Shown one piece after another: positions 24,490 to 34,194 of a stretch of 64,000 nucleotides of DNA. The notes under the pieces are model-generated. The model made no database searches. It saw nothing but the letters and a program-made list of their open reading frames with translations, and was not told the origin of the DNA. The DNA is from Bacteroidota bacterium. GTDB lineage: Bacteria; Bacteroidota; Bacteroidia; Cytophagales; Cyclobacteriaceae. A program made the position numbers and the translations under genes. How positions within the stretch are numbered: the first letter of the stretch is position 1; every line of letters starts with the position of its first letter. The DNA is taken from the NCBI GenBank assembly GCA_018266395.1, contig JAFEAM010000001.1:1-64000 (forward strand), written 5' to 3'.

Positions 24490-25515
24490 ATGGGACTTTT
24501 CGATTTTTTCACCAGTGATATTGCAATCGACCTCGGTACTGCCAATACCCTGATCATACATAAAGACAAAGTGGTTGTGGACGAGCCGTCCATTATCGCA
24601 CTGGACAAACTCAGCGGCAAAGTGCTGGCCATCGGACGTGAGGCCATGCAGATGCATGAGAAAACGCACGAGAACATCAAGACCATCCGGCCCCTTAAGG
24701 AAGGGGTGATCGCCGACTTTCACGCGGCGGAGATGATGATCCGCGGCATGATCAAGATGATTGATACAGGCAAGCGTCTGTTCCCGCCGTCATTGCGCAT
24801 GGTAATCTGCATCCCTTCAGCCATCACGGAAGTGGAGAAGCGCGCAGTTCGCGACTCAGCCGAACATGCCAACGCGAAAGAGGTATACATGATTCACGAA
24901 CCGATTGCAGCTGCTGTGGGAATTGGCATTGACATTGAGCAGCCTATTGGTAACATGATTGTCGATATCGGCGGTGGAACAACCGACATTGCTGTGATTG
25001 CCTTGTCGGGCATCGTTTGTGATCAGAGCATTCGCATTGCGGGTGATACCTTTAACAGGGACATCCTTGACTACATGCGCAGGCAGCATAACCTGTTGAT
25101 AGGAGAACGTACTGCTGAACGCGTCAAGATTGAAGTGGGCTCGGCGCTTACCGAACTGGATGACGGTCCGGATGACTATGAAATCCGCGGACGCGATCTC
25201 ATGACTGGTATCCCCAAAACGATCAAGATTTCCTACAGCGAAGTGGCTTTTGCACTGGATAAGTCGATCTCCAAACTGGAAGAGGCCGTGCTCAAAGCGC
25301 TCGAACTTTCACCGCCCGAACTTTCCGCCGACATTTACGAGCGCGGAATATATCTCACTGGCGGTGGTGCCTTGCTCAGAGGTCTGGACAAACGACTTTC
25401 CCTCAAGACCAAACTTCCTATTCACGTGGCCGATGATCCGTTGAGGGCCGTAGTAAGAGGAACAGGGGCAGCTTTGAAAAATCTGAATCATTACAGAAAA
25501 GTGTTGATGACCTGA
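24490..25515 (+). CDS. mreB: Rod-shape-determining actin MreB
   Basis: Actin-like ATPase that forms membrane filaments and guides lateral cell-wall synthesis. The phosphate-binding loops IDLGTANTLI (about 14-23) and DIGGGTTDIAVI and the adenosine motif TGGGALLRGLD are intact; 341 residues is the normal length. Unlike most genes here it has a strong purine-rich ribosome site (AGGAAGGAG, about ten bases upstream), fitting high expression. It heads a five-gene operon mreB-mreC-mreD-mrdA-rodA with gaps or overlaps of a few bases throughout, the usual order in this phylum. Confidence 0.97.
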   Translation: MGLFDFFTSDIAIDLGTANTLIIHKDKVVVDEPSIIALDKLSGKVLAIGREAMQMHEKTHENIKTIRPLKEGVIADFHAAEMMIRGMIKMIDTGKRLFPPSLRMVICIPSAITEVEKRAVRDSAEHANAKEVYMIHEPIAAAVGIGIDIEQPIGNMIVDIGGGTTDIAVIALSGIVCDQSIRIAGDTFNRDILDYMRRQHNLLIGERTAERVKIEVGSALTELDDGPDDYEIRGRDLMTGIPKTIKISYSEVAFALDKSISKLEEAVLKALELSPPELSADIYERGIYLTGGGALLRGLDKRLSLKTKLPIHVADDPLRAVVRGTGAALKNLNHYRKVLMT

Positions 25516-25518
25516 TGC

Positions 25519-26346
25519 ATGCAGCGTCTGCTTAACTTCCTGTATGAGTATCGTGCGTTTTTCACGTTCCTTCTGCTGGAATTCCTCTCTGCCTGGATGC
25601 TGGTGCTAAACAATGATTTCCAGTCAACAGCATACTTCAATACTGCCAACGGCTTAACCGCCAACATCATAGGTTTCTCACAGAAAGCATCAGCGTATTT
25701 TTCACTGGGAGATGTAAATACAGAACTGTCGCGGGAGAATGCACAATTGAAAACCGCTCTTGAACTTCAGCGGCAACAATCCCGCAATCCATTCACCTCG
25801 CAGGACACCGTCATCAGGTATGAATTTACAAGTGCAAAAGTCATCAACAGTTCGGTTGCCCAGTTCAAGAATTTCATCACCATCAACAGGGGAATAGATG
25901 CCGGGATTGAGCCCGGCATGGCGGCCATCAGTACCTTCGGTGCAGTTGGCAAGGTGAAGGCAGTGTCAGAGCATTTCGCTGTGCTGATTTCCATTCTTAA
26001 TATTGATGAACAGGTATCCAGCGTTCTGAAGCGCACCGGCAGCATCGGTACGGTACAATGGGATGGAACAGATCCCCGCACGGTAAACTTGCTTTATATA
26101 CCGCGACATGTAGTCCCTCAGGCTGGAGATACTGTCGCCACTTCAGGGTACAATGCTGTCTTCCCGGATGGTGTCTTAATCGGTATTGTGAAAGATGTCA
26201 AACTCAGGGAAGAGGCCCCGTTTTATGACATCAAAGTGGAATTGGCGCAGGACTTCACGCGGTTGTCGTATCTGAAAATTGTAAAGAGCCGCCTGAAACA
26301 GGAGCTGGACTCACTTGAGGTGGTAACGAAGGGAAAAGAACCATGA
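25519..26346 (+). CDS. mreC: Rod-shape-determining protein MreC
   Basis: Bitopic scaffold that links MreB to PBP2 and RodA. The N-terminus has one membrane segment (about residues 12-31). A helical coiled-coil region follows (about 60-95, with NTELSRENAQLKTALELQ), then the periplasmic beta-rich MreC domain with VINSSVAQFKNFITINRG, GIEPGMAAIS and GVLIGIVKDV. It starts three bases after the mreB stop and overlaps mreD by ATGA. Length of 275 residues is typical. Confidence 0.94.
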   Translation: MQRLLNFLYEYRAFFTFLLLEFLSAWMLVLNNDFQSTAYFNTANGLTANIIGFSQKASAYFSLGDVNTELSRENAQLKTALELQRQQSRNPFTSQDTVIRYEFTSAKVINSSVAQFKNFITINRGIDAGIEPGMAAISTFGAVGKVKAVSEHFAVLISILNIDEQVSSVLKRTGSIGTVQWDGTDPRTVNLLYIPRHVVPQAGDTVATSGYNAVFPDGVLIGIVKDVKLREEAPFYDIKVELAQDFTRLSYLKIVKSRLKQELDSLEVVTKGKEP

Positions 26347-26855
26347 ACCGGTCTGCCATATTTATTGTCATTTCATTTGTAGTCTATCTGCTGGCACAGG
26401 TCATGCTGTTCAGACAATTGGTGCTGTTCAACACAGCCTTCTGCTTTCTCTACGTAGCATTTGTGTTGATGCTGCCCATTGAGACGAATAACCTGGCTTT
26501 GATGTTAATTGCCTTTGTCTTGGGCTTCCTGGTGGATGTATTCTACGATAGCCTGGGGCTGCATGCCATGAGCCTGGTCCTGATCGCCTATCTCCGCAAC
26601 TACTGGCTTGTCACCATTACACCCCAGGGCGGCTATGATGCCGGAGAAGGGCCTACCCTGGCAGCGAATGGATTGCAATGGTTTCTGGTTTATACCCTAC
26701 CCCTCCTCTTTATCCATCATTTTGTTCTCTTCTTCACGGAAGCGGGTGGCTTCCGGGTCTTTTGGTTCACCATGTCGAAGGTGATGTCGAGCCTGCTTTT
26801 CACACTCTTTGTTGTACTATTTTTACAGTACTTTTCTTTTGACAGAAGACGATGA
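26343..26855 (+). CDS. mreD: Rod-shape-determining protein MreD
   Basis: Small polytopic membrane protein of the elongasome, 170 residues with about five hydrophobic segments. Sequence conservation in this family is low; the call rests on hydrophobicity, length, the VDVFYDSLGLHAMS stretch typical of the family and its place between mreC and mrdA, with ATGA overlaps at both ends. Confidence 0.9.
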   Translation: MNRSAIFIVISFVVYLLAQVMLFRQLVLFNTAFCFLYVAFVLMLPIETNNLALMLIAFVLGFLVDVFYDSLGLHAMSLVLIAYLRNYWLVTITPQGGYDAGEGPTLAANGLQWFLVYTLPLLFIHHFVLFFTEAGGFRVFWFTMSKVMSSLLFTLFVVLFLQYFSFDRRR

Positions 26856-28678
26856 ACGAGGGGAGGAAAGAGATATTTCAGGTTGTCATTGTGCTGACCG
26901 GACTGGTCTTCCTGGTCAAACTTTTCTTCATTCAGGTTGTCAGCAGTCACTATGCAGAAATGGCCGACAGCAATGCCATTCTCCGGCAGGTGGATTACCC
27001 ATTCCGCGGCCTGATTTACGACCGCAATGGCAAACTCATCGTCTATAACTCACCCGAATTCAAACTGGAAGTCCTGCTAAAGGATGTCAGGAATTTTGAT
27101 TCAGCCAAATTTTGCAGTGTCTTCTCCATGTCAAGGCAAGAACTCAGGAAAGCCTTCAAAGACATGAAGGGGAGAAAGGAGTTCTCTCCGTATAAGCCCA
27201 CCGTCTTCCTCGACCAACTTTCCAACGCCGACTATGCCAGGGTACAGGACTATCTGGATGAGTTCCCGGGATTCTATGTTCAGGCCCGGACCACCCGGGC
27301 ATATTCTACCACAGCATTAGCCAACACCCTCGGCTACGTAAGTGAAATCAGCAAGACGCAGCTTGAAAAGGATCAGCAAAGGATTTACCGGCAGGGCGAC
27401 TACATCGGACAAAGTGGAATAGAGGCCTACTATGAACAGCAACTCCGTGGGGTACGGGGGGTGCGGTTCAAGCTGCGTAATGTGAAAGGTATCATCAAGG
27501 GCTCGTTCAAGAACGGAGCCTATGATACGCTTTCCATCCCGGGCGAGGACCTGGTGACCGGTATCGATCTTAACCTGCAACTGTACGGAGAAAAACTGAT
27601 GAGGGGTAAGTCAGGAAGCATTGTTTGCATTGAACCATCCTCCGGTGAGATTCTTGCCCTGGTATCAGGTCCCTCCTACGATCCCAGCCTGCTGACAGGG
27701 AAGCAATACAGCTCAAATTTCAAGCTCATCAGCAGCGACACCAACAAGCCATTGTTCAACCGGCCGCTTATGGCTCAATACAGGCCGGGCTCCATCTTCA
27801 AGATTGCGCAAGCCATGACAGCCTTGCAAGAAGGGGTCATCACGCCTGACACCAGAATCACCTGCGACCGGACGATCATCAATTGCCACGGAGCCCACAG
27901 CTATGAAGATCTCAGGGGCGCCATCGCCAATTCATGCAATCCCTATTTTCATAATGTGCTCAGGCGGATGCTGAACAAAGGTGAGGTAAATGATCCTTAT
28001 AAGGATACGCGGATCGGGTTGTCGGAGTGGGACAAGCACATGGCAAGTTTCGGATTTGGAAAGCCATTGGGCATTGACCTCCCTAATGAAAAAGGCGGTC
28101 AGATACCCTCACCTGAAATGTACGATCGTGCCTACAACAACCGTCCCTGGAAGTTCTCCAACATTTACTCCATTGCCATTGGCGAAGGCGAAAATCTCGT
28201 GGTGCCTATTCAAATGGCCAACTTCGCTGCCACTATAGCCAACAAGGGCTATTATATTACCCCTCACATTGTCAAAGTCGTTGGAACCAGCGGAAAGCCT
28301 CTTCCAGCCTATCTTGAAAAACACTATACCACGATCGATTCATCTTATTTCCGGATAGCCGCTGATGCCATGCAACTGGTGGTGGAGGCAGGAACAGGGC
28401 AATACCGTGCCAAACTCCGGGATATTGTAGTGTGCGGAAAGACCGGCACTGTTGAAAATAATCCGCCACTCCATGACCACTCTGTTTTCATTGCATTTGC
28501 GCCAAGGGTGAATCCCAGAATTGCAGTTTCGGTCTATGTGGAGGATGCAGGGCAAGGTGCGCGGGCAGCAGCGTCGATAGCATCCCTCATGATAGAGAAA
28601 TATCTCCTTGGCAAGACACAGCGGCAATGGATTGAGGACTATGTGTTGATTGGTGACTTCGGCGACAAGGACAATTGA
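26852..28678 (+). CDS. mrdA: Penicillin-binding protein 2 (elongasome transpeptidase)
   Basis: Monofunctional class B transpeptidase that crosslinks peptidoglycan during elongation. A membrane anchor (about residues 8-29) is followed by the dimerisation/pedestal domain, starting FRGLIYDRNGK, and the transpeptidase domain. All three active-site motifs are present: Ser314-x2-Lys317 (GSIFK), Ser361-Cys362-Asn363 (NSCNP) and Lys530-Thr531-Gly532 (CGKTGTVEN). Its 608 residues match the family. It overlaps mreD (ATGA) and rodA (TTGA) and works as a complex with the RodA glycosyltransferase. Confidence 0.96.
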   Translation: MNEGRKEIFQVVIVLTGLVFLVKLFFIQVVSSHYAEMADSNAILRQVDYPFRGLIYDRNGKLIVYNSPEFKLEVLLKDVRNFDSAKFCSVFSMSRQELRKAFKDMKGRKEFSPYKPTVFLDQLSNADYARVQDYLDEFPGFYVQARTTRAYSTTALANTLGYVSEISKTQLEKDQQRIYRQGDYIGQSGIEAYYEQQLRGVRGVRFKLRNVKGIIKGSFKNGAYDTLSIPGEDLVTGIDLNLQLYGEKLMRGKSGSIVCIEPSSGEILALVSGPSYDPSLLTGKQYSSNFKLISSDTNKPLFNRPLMAQYRPGSIFKIAQAMTALQEGVITPDTRITCDRTIINCHGAHSYEDLRGAIANSCNPYFHNVLRRMLNKGEVNDPYKDTRIGLSEWDKHMASFGFGKPLGIDLPNEKGGQIPSPEMYDRAYNNRPWKFSNIYSIAIGEGENLVVPIQMANFAATIANKGYYITPHIVKVVGTSGKPLPAYLEKHYTTIDSSYFRIAADAMQLVVEAGTGQYRAKLRDIVVCGKTGTVENNPPLHDHSVFIAFAPRVNPRIAVSVYVEDAGQGARAAASIASLMIEKYLLGKTQRQWIEDYVLIGDFGDKDN

Positions 28679-29949
28679 GAAGGGAAGACAACATATCAGG
28701 TACACTAGACTGGCCCACCATTGGCCTGTACTTTCTCCTCGTCCTGATGGGTTGGCTCAACATCTATGCCGTCGTGTACGATGAAGGCACGCATCAATTT
28801 ATTTTCAGCCTGTCATTGAACTCCGGGCGCCAATTAATCTTCATACTCGCCTCCTTCATACTTATCAGCGGTATCGTTATTCTGGATTTGAGATTCTACG
28901 AGGCGTTTGCTTATGTGCTTTACGGAATCATTATCGTATTGCTGTTCCTTGTCCCGATCATTGGCAAAGAAGTTGGAGGAAACAAGGCCTGGCTTGGTGT
29001 AGGTTCGTTTGGCGTTCAGCCGTCAGAATTCGCAAAGTTTATCACAGCACTGGCGGTAGCCAAATACATAGGCTCAGTGGGCTTCAGAATGGACAGTATG
29101 CGCAATCAGATGATGCTCTTCGGACTGATTGGCTTGCCCATGGCACTCATACTGCTTCAGAAGGATACAGGAACGGCCCTTGTTTTCACTTCCTTCATTT
29201 TTGTCTTCTTCCGTGAGGGGATGTCGCCCTTTCTGATGATTGTGGGTCTCTGTGCAGCCGTTCTCTTCATCCTGACCTTGCTGATTCCCAATCAGCTTTA
29301 TTTGCATGGGGCTATTTTGGTTATCCTGATTCTCCTCATCGCCTTCGGCAAAAAGAAGGTGAAGCGCATCCTTCTGCTTACGTTCGGTGCCATCATTATA
29401 ATGGGAGTAATCGAAAGTGTTGACTACGTCATAACCGATGTGCTCAAACCTCATCAACAAAACAGAATCAAGGCACTGATCAATCCTGATGCTGATCCAC
29501 TTGGATTTGGATGGAACGTGACGCAGTCAAAAATCGCCATCGGCAGCGGGGGCTTCGCCGGTAAGGGATTCCTCAGGGGCACTCAAACCAAATTTGACTT
29601 TGTGCCGGAACAAAGTACTGACTTCATTTTTTGCACGATCGGCGAAGAGCACGGGTGGATCGGAAGCCTTCTCGTCATCGGGCTGTTCGTGACCCTGCTG
29701 TTAAGAATCATATACCTTGCCGAGAGACAGAAGAATCGCTTCACACGGGTGTATGCCTACAGTGTGGTCAGCATATTCTTCTTCCACTTTGCCATCAACA
29801 TTGGCATGACTATCGGGCTATTTCCCGTGATTGGCATTCCCCTTCCCTTCTTCAGCTATGGAGGGTCTTCATTATGGGGATTCACCATCCTGCTCTTCAT
29901 CCTGCTGAAACTGGATGCGCACAGGGGTCAGGTGCTGCAAAGGATATAG
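28675..29949 (+). CDS. rodA: Peptidoglycan glycosyltransferase RodA (SEDS family)
   Basis: Polymerises lipid II into glycan strands together with PBP2. About ten hydrophobic segments are visible across 424 residues. SEDS landmarks include GVGSFGVQPSEFAK, the DFVPEQSTDFIF loop before EEHGW, and the C-terminal GIPLPFFSYGGSS stretch. The start is a TTG at 28675 that overlaps the PBP2 stop as TTGA; the next in-frame ATG lies inside the first membrane segment, so the TTG is likely real. It is the last gene of the shape operon and converges with the next gene, 18 bases apart. Confidence 0.95.
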   Translation: MRREDNISGTLDWPTIGLYFLLVLMGWLNIYAVVYDEGTHQFIFSLSLNSGRQLIFILASFILISGIVILDLRFYEAFAYVLYGIIIVLLFLVPIIGKEVGGNKAWLGVGSFGVQPSEFAKFITALAVAKYIGSVGFRMDSMRNQMMLFGLIGLPMALILLQKDTGTALVFTSFIFVFFREGMSPFLMIVGLCAAVLFILTLLIPNQLYLHGAILVILILLIAFGKKKVKRILLLTFGAIIIMGVIESVDYVITDVLKPHQQNRIKALINPDADPLGFGWNVTQSKIAIGSGGFAGKGFLRGTQTKFDFVPEQSTDFIFCTIGEEHGWIGSLLVIGLFVTLLLRIIYLAERQKNRFTRVYAYSVVSIFFFHFAINIGMTIGLFPVIGIPLPFFSYGGSSLWGFTILLFILLKLDAHRGQVLQRI

Positions 29950-29967
29950 GTGCTGAGGGAACAGTAA

Positions 29968-31047
29968 TCAGGCAAATCTTCTCTGAACAATTTCCATAAA
30001 CTCCTGGTATTCCTCCGTGTCCTTGTTCCATTCACCATGGTTATTGGAAAGATAGCTCAGTGCCTGCTGAATATTATCCAGCTGATCAAGCCGCTCGATG
30101 GCATCCGAGAATAGCTCAAAGTCACCATTAAAGAGAATTTTGGTGAACATGAATTTCTGGTTGATCGTCAGGGAGTCTTTGATTTTCTTCAGTTTTTGGA
30201 AGTCTTCAGCCAGTGTAGAGGTGGATGGTCTGACCAACTGATCGTAGAGTGTCGTTTGGGCCCCTGCGACCTTCTTTACTTCAGCTTCGGGCTTGAGGGC
30301 AGGCTTAGACTGCTCCTTTTGTATTTCAGGCTCTTTTCTTGAAACGGGTTGCTCCTTCTGGATAGGGGCCGCACTCTCCTTCTGAACGGCTGCAGGTGCT
30401 GCCGGTTCCTCAATACCCTCGTAGAAAGCTTCCAGTCTCACCGGGACAACCCGGGAAAGTTGCTGCAGGTAGGGCTCCACATCCTCCGGCGTGAAATTCA
30501 CTTCCTCAAGAATATGATCAAGCATAGCAAACGCCTCATTCCCCGGAACCGTAACCAGTTTTTTATCATCCAGCGTTTCGAGCAGACGCTCCAGTGGCAA
30601 TCTGTTGATGCGGAGGAATCTCACCTGCGACCTCAGATCTTCAATCCGGACATGTCCACCATGAACCTGATCCAGTGTATCGGCAAAGAAGTCATAGGGA
30701 TCCAGAATCAGATAAAGAGTCTGGCGAACGGCCTTCTTCAGCAAAGGCTGAAAGTTTTCCCTTGAAATGGATATGTGATTTGAAAGAAGGTTCTGAAATT
30801 GTTCAAGGGCGGCAGTCACTTCCTGGGCCGCGTAGTCAAAAAATGGGCTCTTCAGTTTGTTTGCCTCCAGCTTCCAGGCACCAAGCAGTTCATGGAGAAT
30901 CATGAGGTTCACCTGCTGCAGTTCTGTAACCTTCAATATTTCCGGACCCGTTATCTTTTCCTTAGACAGGAAAAAAGAAGCTGTTACCTTCGATGCGAAA
31001 TCGTCACTAAAGTCTTCAAGCGCTTTTAAGCTGATCTTTTCGTCCAT
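29968..31047 (-). CDS. Conserved hypothetical protein with a low-complexity linker
   Basis: A 359-residue cytoplasmic-looking protein: no signal peptide and no membrane segment. The N-terminal part (about 1-210) is mostly helical. A charged, proline-rich linker (about 215-265) repeats KEQ/KEP-type units such as IQKEQ. The C-terminal domain (about 285-359), with LTINQKFMFTKILFNGDFELFSDAIERL and a final EIVQRRF, resembles a short conserved domain I know from other Bacteroidota hypothetical proteins. I do not recognise a function. It is divergent from the ferredoxin gene with a 22-base gap, so their promoters must overlap. Confidence 0.6.
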   Translation of the reverse strand: MDEKISLKALEDFSDDFASKVTASFFLSKEKITGPEILKVTELQQVNLMILHELLGAWKLEANKLKSPFFDYAAQEVTAALEQFQNLLSNHISISRENFQPLLKKAVRQTLYLILDPYDFFADTLDQVHGGHVRIEDLRSQVRFLRINRLPLERLLETLDDKKLVTVPGNEAFAMLDHILEEVNFTPEDVEPYLQQLSRVVPVRLEAFYEGIEEPAAPAAVQKESAAPIQKEQPVSRKEPEIQKEQSKPALKPEAEVKKVAGAQTTLYDQLVRPSTSTLAEDFQKLKKIKDSLTINQKFMFTKILFNGDFELFSDAIERLDQLDNIQQALSYLSNNHGEWNKDTEEYQEFMEIVQRRFA

Positions 31048-31069
31048 GAGCGCTGGGCTAATGAGAAAT

Positions 31070-31399
31070 ATGTCTTTGGTAAAGATAACAATAGAAAACC
31101 TCGGACAAAAAGAGGTCGATGTACCGTCGCCTGGTGTCAGCGCCCTTTCTTGTTTTCAGTTGGCCCGTATCGACTGGATGCATTCTTGCGGAGGAAAAGG
31201 AAGGTGCACCACCTGCAAAATGATTGTTATTGAGGGGCAGGATCGACTTTCTGAAGAGTCCCCCGCTGAGCTCATGTATGAACGCCAGGGGCAGTTAAAA
31301 TCAAACGAAAGACTGGCATGTCAGGCGAAAGTCTGGGGAAGCATTAGAATCCGGGTGCCAGGCGGTTCCAAACTACCTCACATGAAGTACTCAGACTGA
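31070..31399 (+). CDS. 2Fe-2S ferredoxin
   Basis: A 109-residue adrenodoxin/plant-type ferredoxin. The four cluster ligands are Cys40, Cys46, Cys49 and Cys84 in the pattern C-x5-C-x2-C...C, within HSCGGKGRCTTC and RLACQ. The reading frame is open upstream for another 71 codons, but those lie antisense to the neighbouring hypothetical gene and do not look like ferredoxin; ATG 31070 fits the domain start. It ends one base before the stop of the convergent def gene. Its redox partner is not evident here. Confidence 0.9.
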   Translation: MSLVKITIENLGQKEVDVPSPGVSALSCFQLARIDWMHSCGGKGRCTTCKMIVIEGQDRLSEESPAELMYERQGQLKSNERLACQAKVWGSIRIRVPGGSKLPHMKYSD

Positions 31400-31400
31400 C

Positions 31401-31961
31401 CTATTTTCTCAGCGGTGCCAGAATCCTGTATTCTGTATCGACGTCACCGCGACTGATATCATTGAGTTTGCCTTTGAGCATTCTTCTTTTTAGAGGGGAT
31501 AGATAATCGATGAACATCTTTCCTTCAAGGTGATCATATTCATGCTGGATGATCCGGGCCTTCATGCCATCATAGACCTCATCAAACTCCTTCCAGTTTT
31601 CATCCACATACTTGATCCTCAGCTTCCCCTGGCGGGTAACATTCTCCCTGATATTTGGAATGCTCAGGCATCCTTCCTCAAATTCCCACTCTTCTCCGGA
31701 CTCCTCGACGATCAAGGGGTTAACAAATACCTTTCTGAACCCCGTCATATCTTCATCATCAACTTCCAGCGTGGTGCCATCCACTACAAACACGCGGACA
31801 CTTTTGCCAATCTGGGGCGCTGCCAGTCCGATGCCATGTGCCGCATTCATCGAATCGAACATATCCTGCGCAAAAGCGAGGAGGTCCATGGAGCCTTTTT
31901 CGATCTCCCGGGCCCGTTTCCTCAGAATGGGATCACCATAAACTACAATCGGATAAACCAT
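31401..31961 (-). CDS. def: Peptide deformylase
   Basis: Removes the formyl group from nascent proteins; metal-dependent. All three family motifs are intact: GIGLAAPQIG (43-52), EEGCLS with metal ligand Cys98, and QHEYDH with His140, His144 and catalytic Glu141. At 186 residues it is a typical type-I form. Its own promoter box lies 19 bases upstream, and ruvX lies further upstream on the same strand. Confidence 0.96.
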   Translation of the reverse strand: MVYPIVVYGDPILRKRAREIEKGSMDLLAFAQDMFDSMNAAHGIGLAAPQIGKSVRVFVVDGTTLEVDDEDMTGFRKVFVNPLIVEESGEEWEFEEGCLSIPNIRENVTRQGKLRIKYVDENWKEFDEVYDGMKARIIQHEYDHLEGKMFIDYLSPLKRRMLKGKLNDISRGDVDTEYRILAPLRK

Positions 31962-31980
31962 GTACTCACACTTCAGGGCG

Positions 31981-31988
31981 CAAAGTTA
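31981..31988 (-). promoter_or_regulatory. -7 promoter box TAACTTTG for def
   Basis: Exact TAnnTTTG on the minus strand, 19 bases before the def ATG. Confidence 0.6.
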
Positions 31989-32002
31989 CTAATTTGTAAG
32001 GA

Positions 32003-32416
32003 TCACTTGCGCATCTCCATGTACGACTGAAGTATGATGGTGGCACTCACTTTGTCAATGTTTGCTTTGTCCCGCCGATCCCTCCTTGTGCTGCCGGCCC
32101 GGATCATAGCATCCTTTGCCAATGAACTTGTGAAGCGCTCATCCACGAAAGTTTGGGGTTTATCCGGAAATTTTGTTTTGAGTGATTCTGCCAAATTGCG
32201 CACGTGAGGTGCCATATCCGAATCACTGTTGTCGAGCCGTTTAGGCATACCGATTACCAGCAATTCCACCGCTTCCTTTTGGAAATATGCTTCGAGATAA
32301 GCAAGCAGGCGGCTGGTTTCCACGGTCTCCAGGGCTGTCGCTATAATCTGCTGCGGGTCTGTAACCGCAAGCCCGGTACGCTTTGTGCCAAAATCGATTG
32401 CCAGAATTCTTCCCAC
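32003..32416 (-). CDS. ruvX: Holliday junction resolvase-like / pre-16S rRNA nuclease RuvX (YqgF)
   Basis: RNase H-fold protein that finishes the 5' end of 16S rRNA. The first acidic residue lies in ILAIDFGTKRTGLAV (Asp8), and further family marks are LVIGMPKRLDNS, FVDERFTS and DKVSATIILQSYM; 137 residues is normal. The start is a GTG. On the minus strand TATCTTTA, one base off the -7 consensus, ends six bases before it, so this may be another leaderless gene. Confidence 0.92.
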   Translation of the reverse strand: MGRILAIDFGTKRTGLAVTDPQQIIATALETVETSRLLAYLEAYFQKEAVELLVIGMPKRLDNSDSDMAPHVRNLAESLKTKFPDKPQTFVDERFTSSLAKDAMIRAGSTRRDRRDKANIDKVSATIILQSYMEMRK

Positions 32417-32517
32417 GGCCGGTAAAGATAGCCTAACTGCGGCTTCTTCAGGACCGGATGGTTTGTACAGAATATGAACTTTGCCCCATCTTTACCGTTT
32501 AGTCAGGAAGATAATCT

Positions 32518-34143
32518 ATGAACGAACCCACCAATTCGCCTCGCCAGGCCGCCCTCCCGCTGGTACTTTCTATCGGGCTGGCAGCCGGTGTGCTGATCGG
32601 CGCTGGCATCAATTCAGGCACCGTGCCGGGACCGACCGATAAAGACTTGTCCAAATTCAGGGAGGTCATGAGTCTGATCCGTGATGAATATGTCGATACT
32701 ACTTCAACCGACGCCCTGGTGGACGATGCTATTCAGCACATGCTCGACAAACTGGATCCCCACTCGTCCTACATACCGGCAAGTCAAAGGACGGAGGCGA
32801 ACGAGGACCTTCAGGGCAATTTCGAAGGTATCGGCATAGAATTCAGCATCTTCCACGATACACTCGTGGTGGTGTCCCCCGTCAGCGGCGGTCCTTCTGA
32901 GGCGGTGGGGCTGCGATCCGGCGACCGGATAGTAAGGGTGGGTGATAAAAACATTGCCAATGTCGGGCTTACCAACCCACAGGTGATGAAACTCCTCAAG
33001 GGCCCCAAGGGTACCGAAGTCAAAGTTGAGATTCAAAGAAAGGGAATAAAGGAACTGCTGAAGTTCTCCATTATCAGGGACAAAATTCCGCAGCAGTCAG
33101 TGGACGTAGGCTATATGCTTGAACCCGGCATTGGCTATATCAAAGTGAACCGTTTTTCACAGACCACACATCACGAATTCAGTTTGAAATTGGATACGCT
33201 GAGAAAACAAGGTATGGTGAAACTTGTACTGGATCTGCAAGGCAATCCCGGTGGCTACATGAACCAGGCCATCGACCTCGCCGACGAATTTCTTTCCGCC
33301 GGCAAAACCATTGTGTTCACCAAGGGAAAGGATTCAAGGTACAACTCGAATGCGGAATCAACGAGCAAAGGAAGCTTTGAACAAGGCGACCTGATTGTGC
33401 TCATCAACGAGGGATCAGCCTCTGCATCAGAGATTCTTGCAGGTGCCCTTCAGGACAATGACCGCGCGCTTGTCGTGGGAAGAAGATCCTTCGGAAAAGG
33501 ACTGGTGCAATCACCCTTTGATCTTGACGACGGCTCCGAACTTCGCCTTACCATTTCCAGATACTACACGCCCAGTGGAAGATCGATTCAGAAACCGTAT
33601 GAGGATATGGAAGAGTACTCCAAAGACATTGTCAAACGTTACCATCATGGCGAATTCTTCCATGCTGACAGCATCAAGTTCAACGACTCACTTAAATACC
33701 ATACTGTCAACGGCCGTAGTGTTTATGGAGGAGGGGGAGTCATGCCTGACTATTTTGTGCCGCTTGATACGACTCAAAACAGTCATTACCTGAATGAGCT
33801 ATACGTCTCCAACACCATTCAGGAATACACCTTCAACTACGCAGCCCAGCACAAAGTGGCTTTGACCAAAATGGGTTATGCGAAGTTCTATCAATCCTTT
33901 GACGTCAGCGATCAGATGCTGCAAGAGCTAATGCAACTTGGTGTCAGGAATAAAGTACCCGCCGATATGAAGGACCTTCAAAAGCATAAGCGCATTTTCC
34001 AGATCAACGTGAAGGCTCAGATTGCCCGTAAGATCTGGAACAACGATGGCTTCTACCCAATCTATAATGAGAGCAATGAAATCCTGCAGCAAGCGCTGAA
34101 ACTCTTTGATCGCATCCCTGATCTGAACCGGACCCGGATGTAG
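32518..34143 (+). CDS. S41-family C-terminal processing protease (CtpA-like)
   Basis: Periplasmic serine protease of the CtpA/Prc family. A single N-terminal hydrophobic segment (about 12-33) serves as signal or anchor. A short helical domain, a PDZ domain (about 95-190) and the S41 protease domain follow. The catalytic dyad is the Ser in GSASASEI (299-306) and Lys327 in SFGKG. A C-terminal extension of about 150 residues lacks known motifs. The 541 residues fit the Bacteroidota form. It likely trims periplasmic or outer-membrane proteins; substrates are not evident. It is divergent from ruvX. Confidence 0.92.
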   Translation: MNEPTNSPRQAALPLVLSIGLAAGVLIGAGINSGTVPGPTDKDLSKFREVMSLIRDEYVDTTSTDALVDDAIQHMLDKLDPHSSYIPASQRTEANEDLQGNFEGIGIEFSIFHDTLVVVSPVSGGPSEAVGLRSGDRIVRVGDKNIANVGLTNPQVMKLLKGPKGTEVKVEIQRKGIKELLKFSIIRDKIPQQSVDVGYMLEPGIGYIKVNRFSQTTHHEFSLKLDTLRKQGMVKLVLDLQGNPGGYMNQAIDLADEFLSAGKTIVFTKGKDSRYNSNAESTSKGSFEQGDLIVLINEGSASASEILAGALQDNDRALVVGRRSFGKGLVQSPFDLDDGSELRLTISRYYTPSGRSIQKPYEDMEEYSKDIVKRYHHGEFFHADSIKFNDSLKYHTVNGRSVYGGGGVMPDYFVPLDTTQNSHYLNELYVSNTIQEYTFNYAAQHKVALTKMGYAKFYQSFDVSDQMLQELMQLGVRNKVPADMKDLQKHKRIFQINVKAQIARKIWNNDGFYPIYNESNEILQQALKLFDRIPDLNRTRM

Positions 34144-34194
34144 ATTTCCGGAACAAGGGATTTTCATACCTTAGTTTGGAGAAACAGGAAGGCT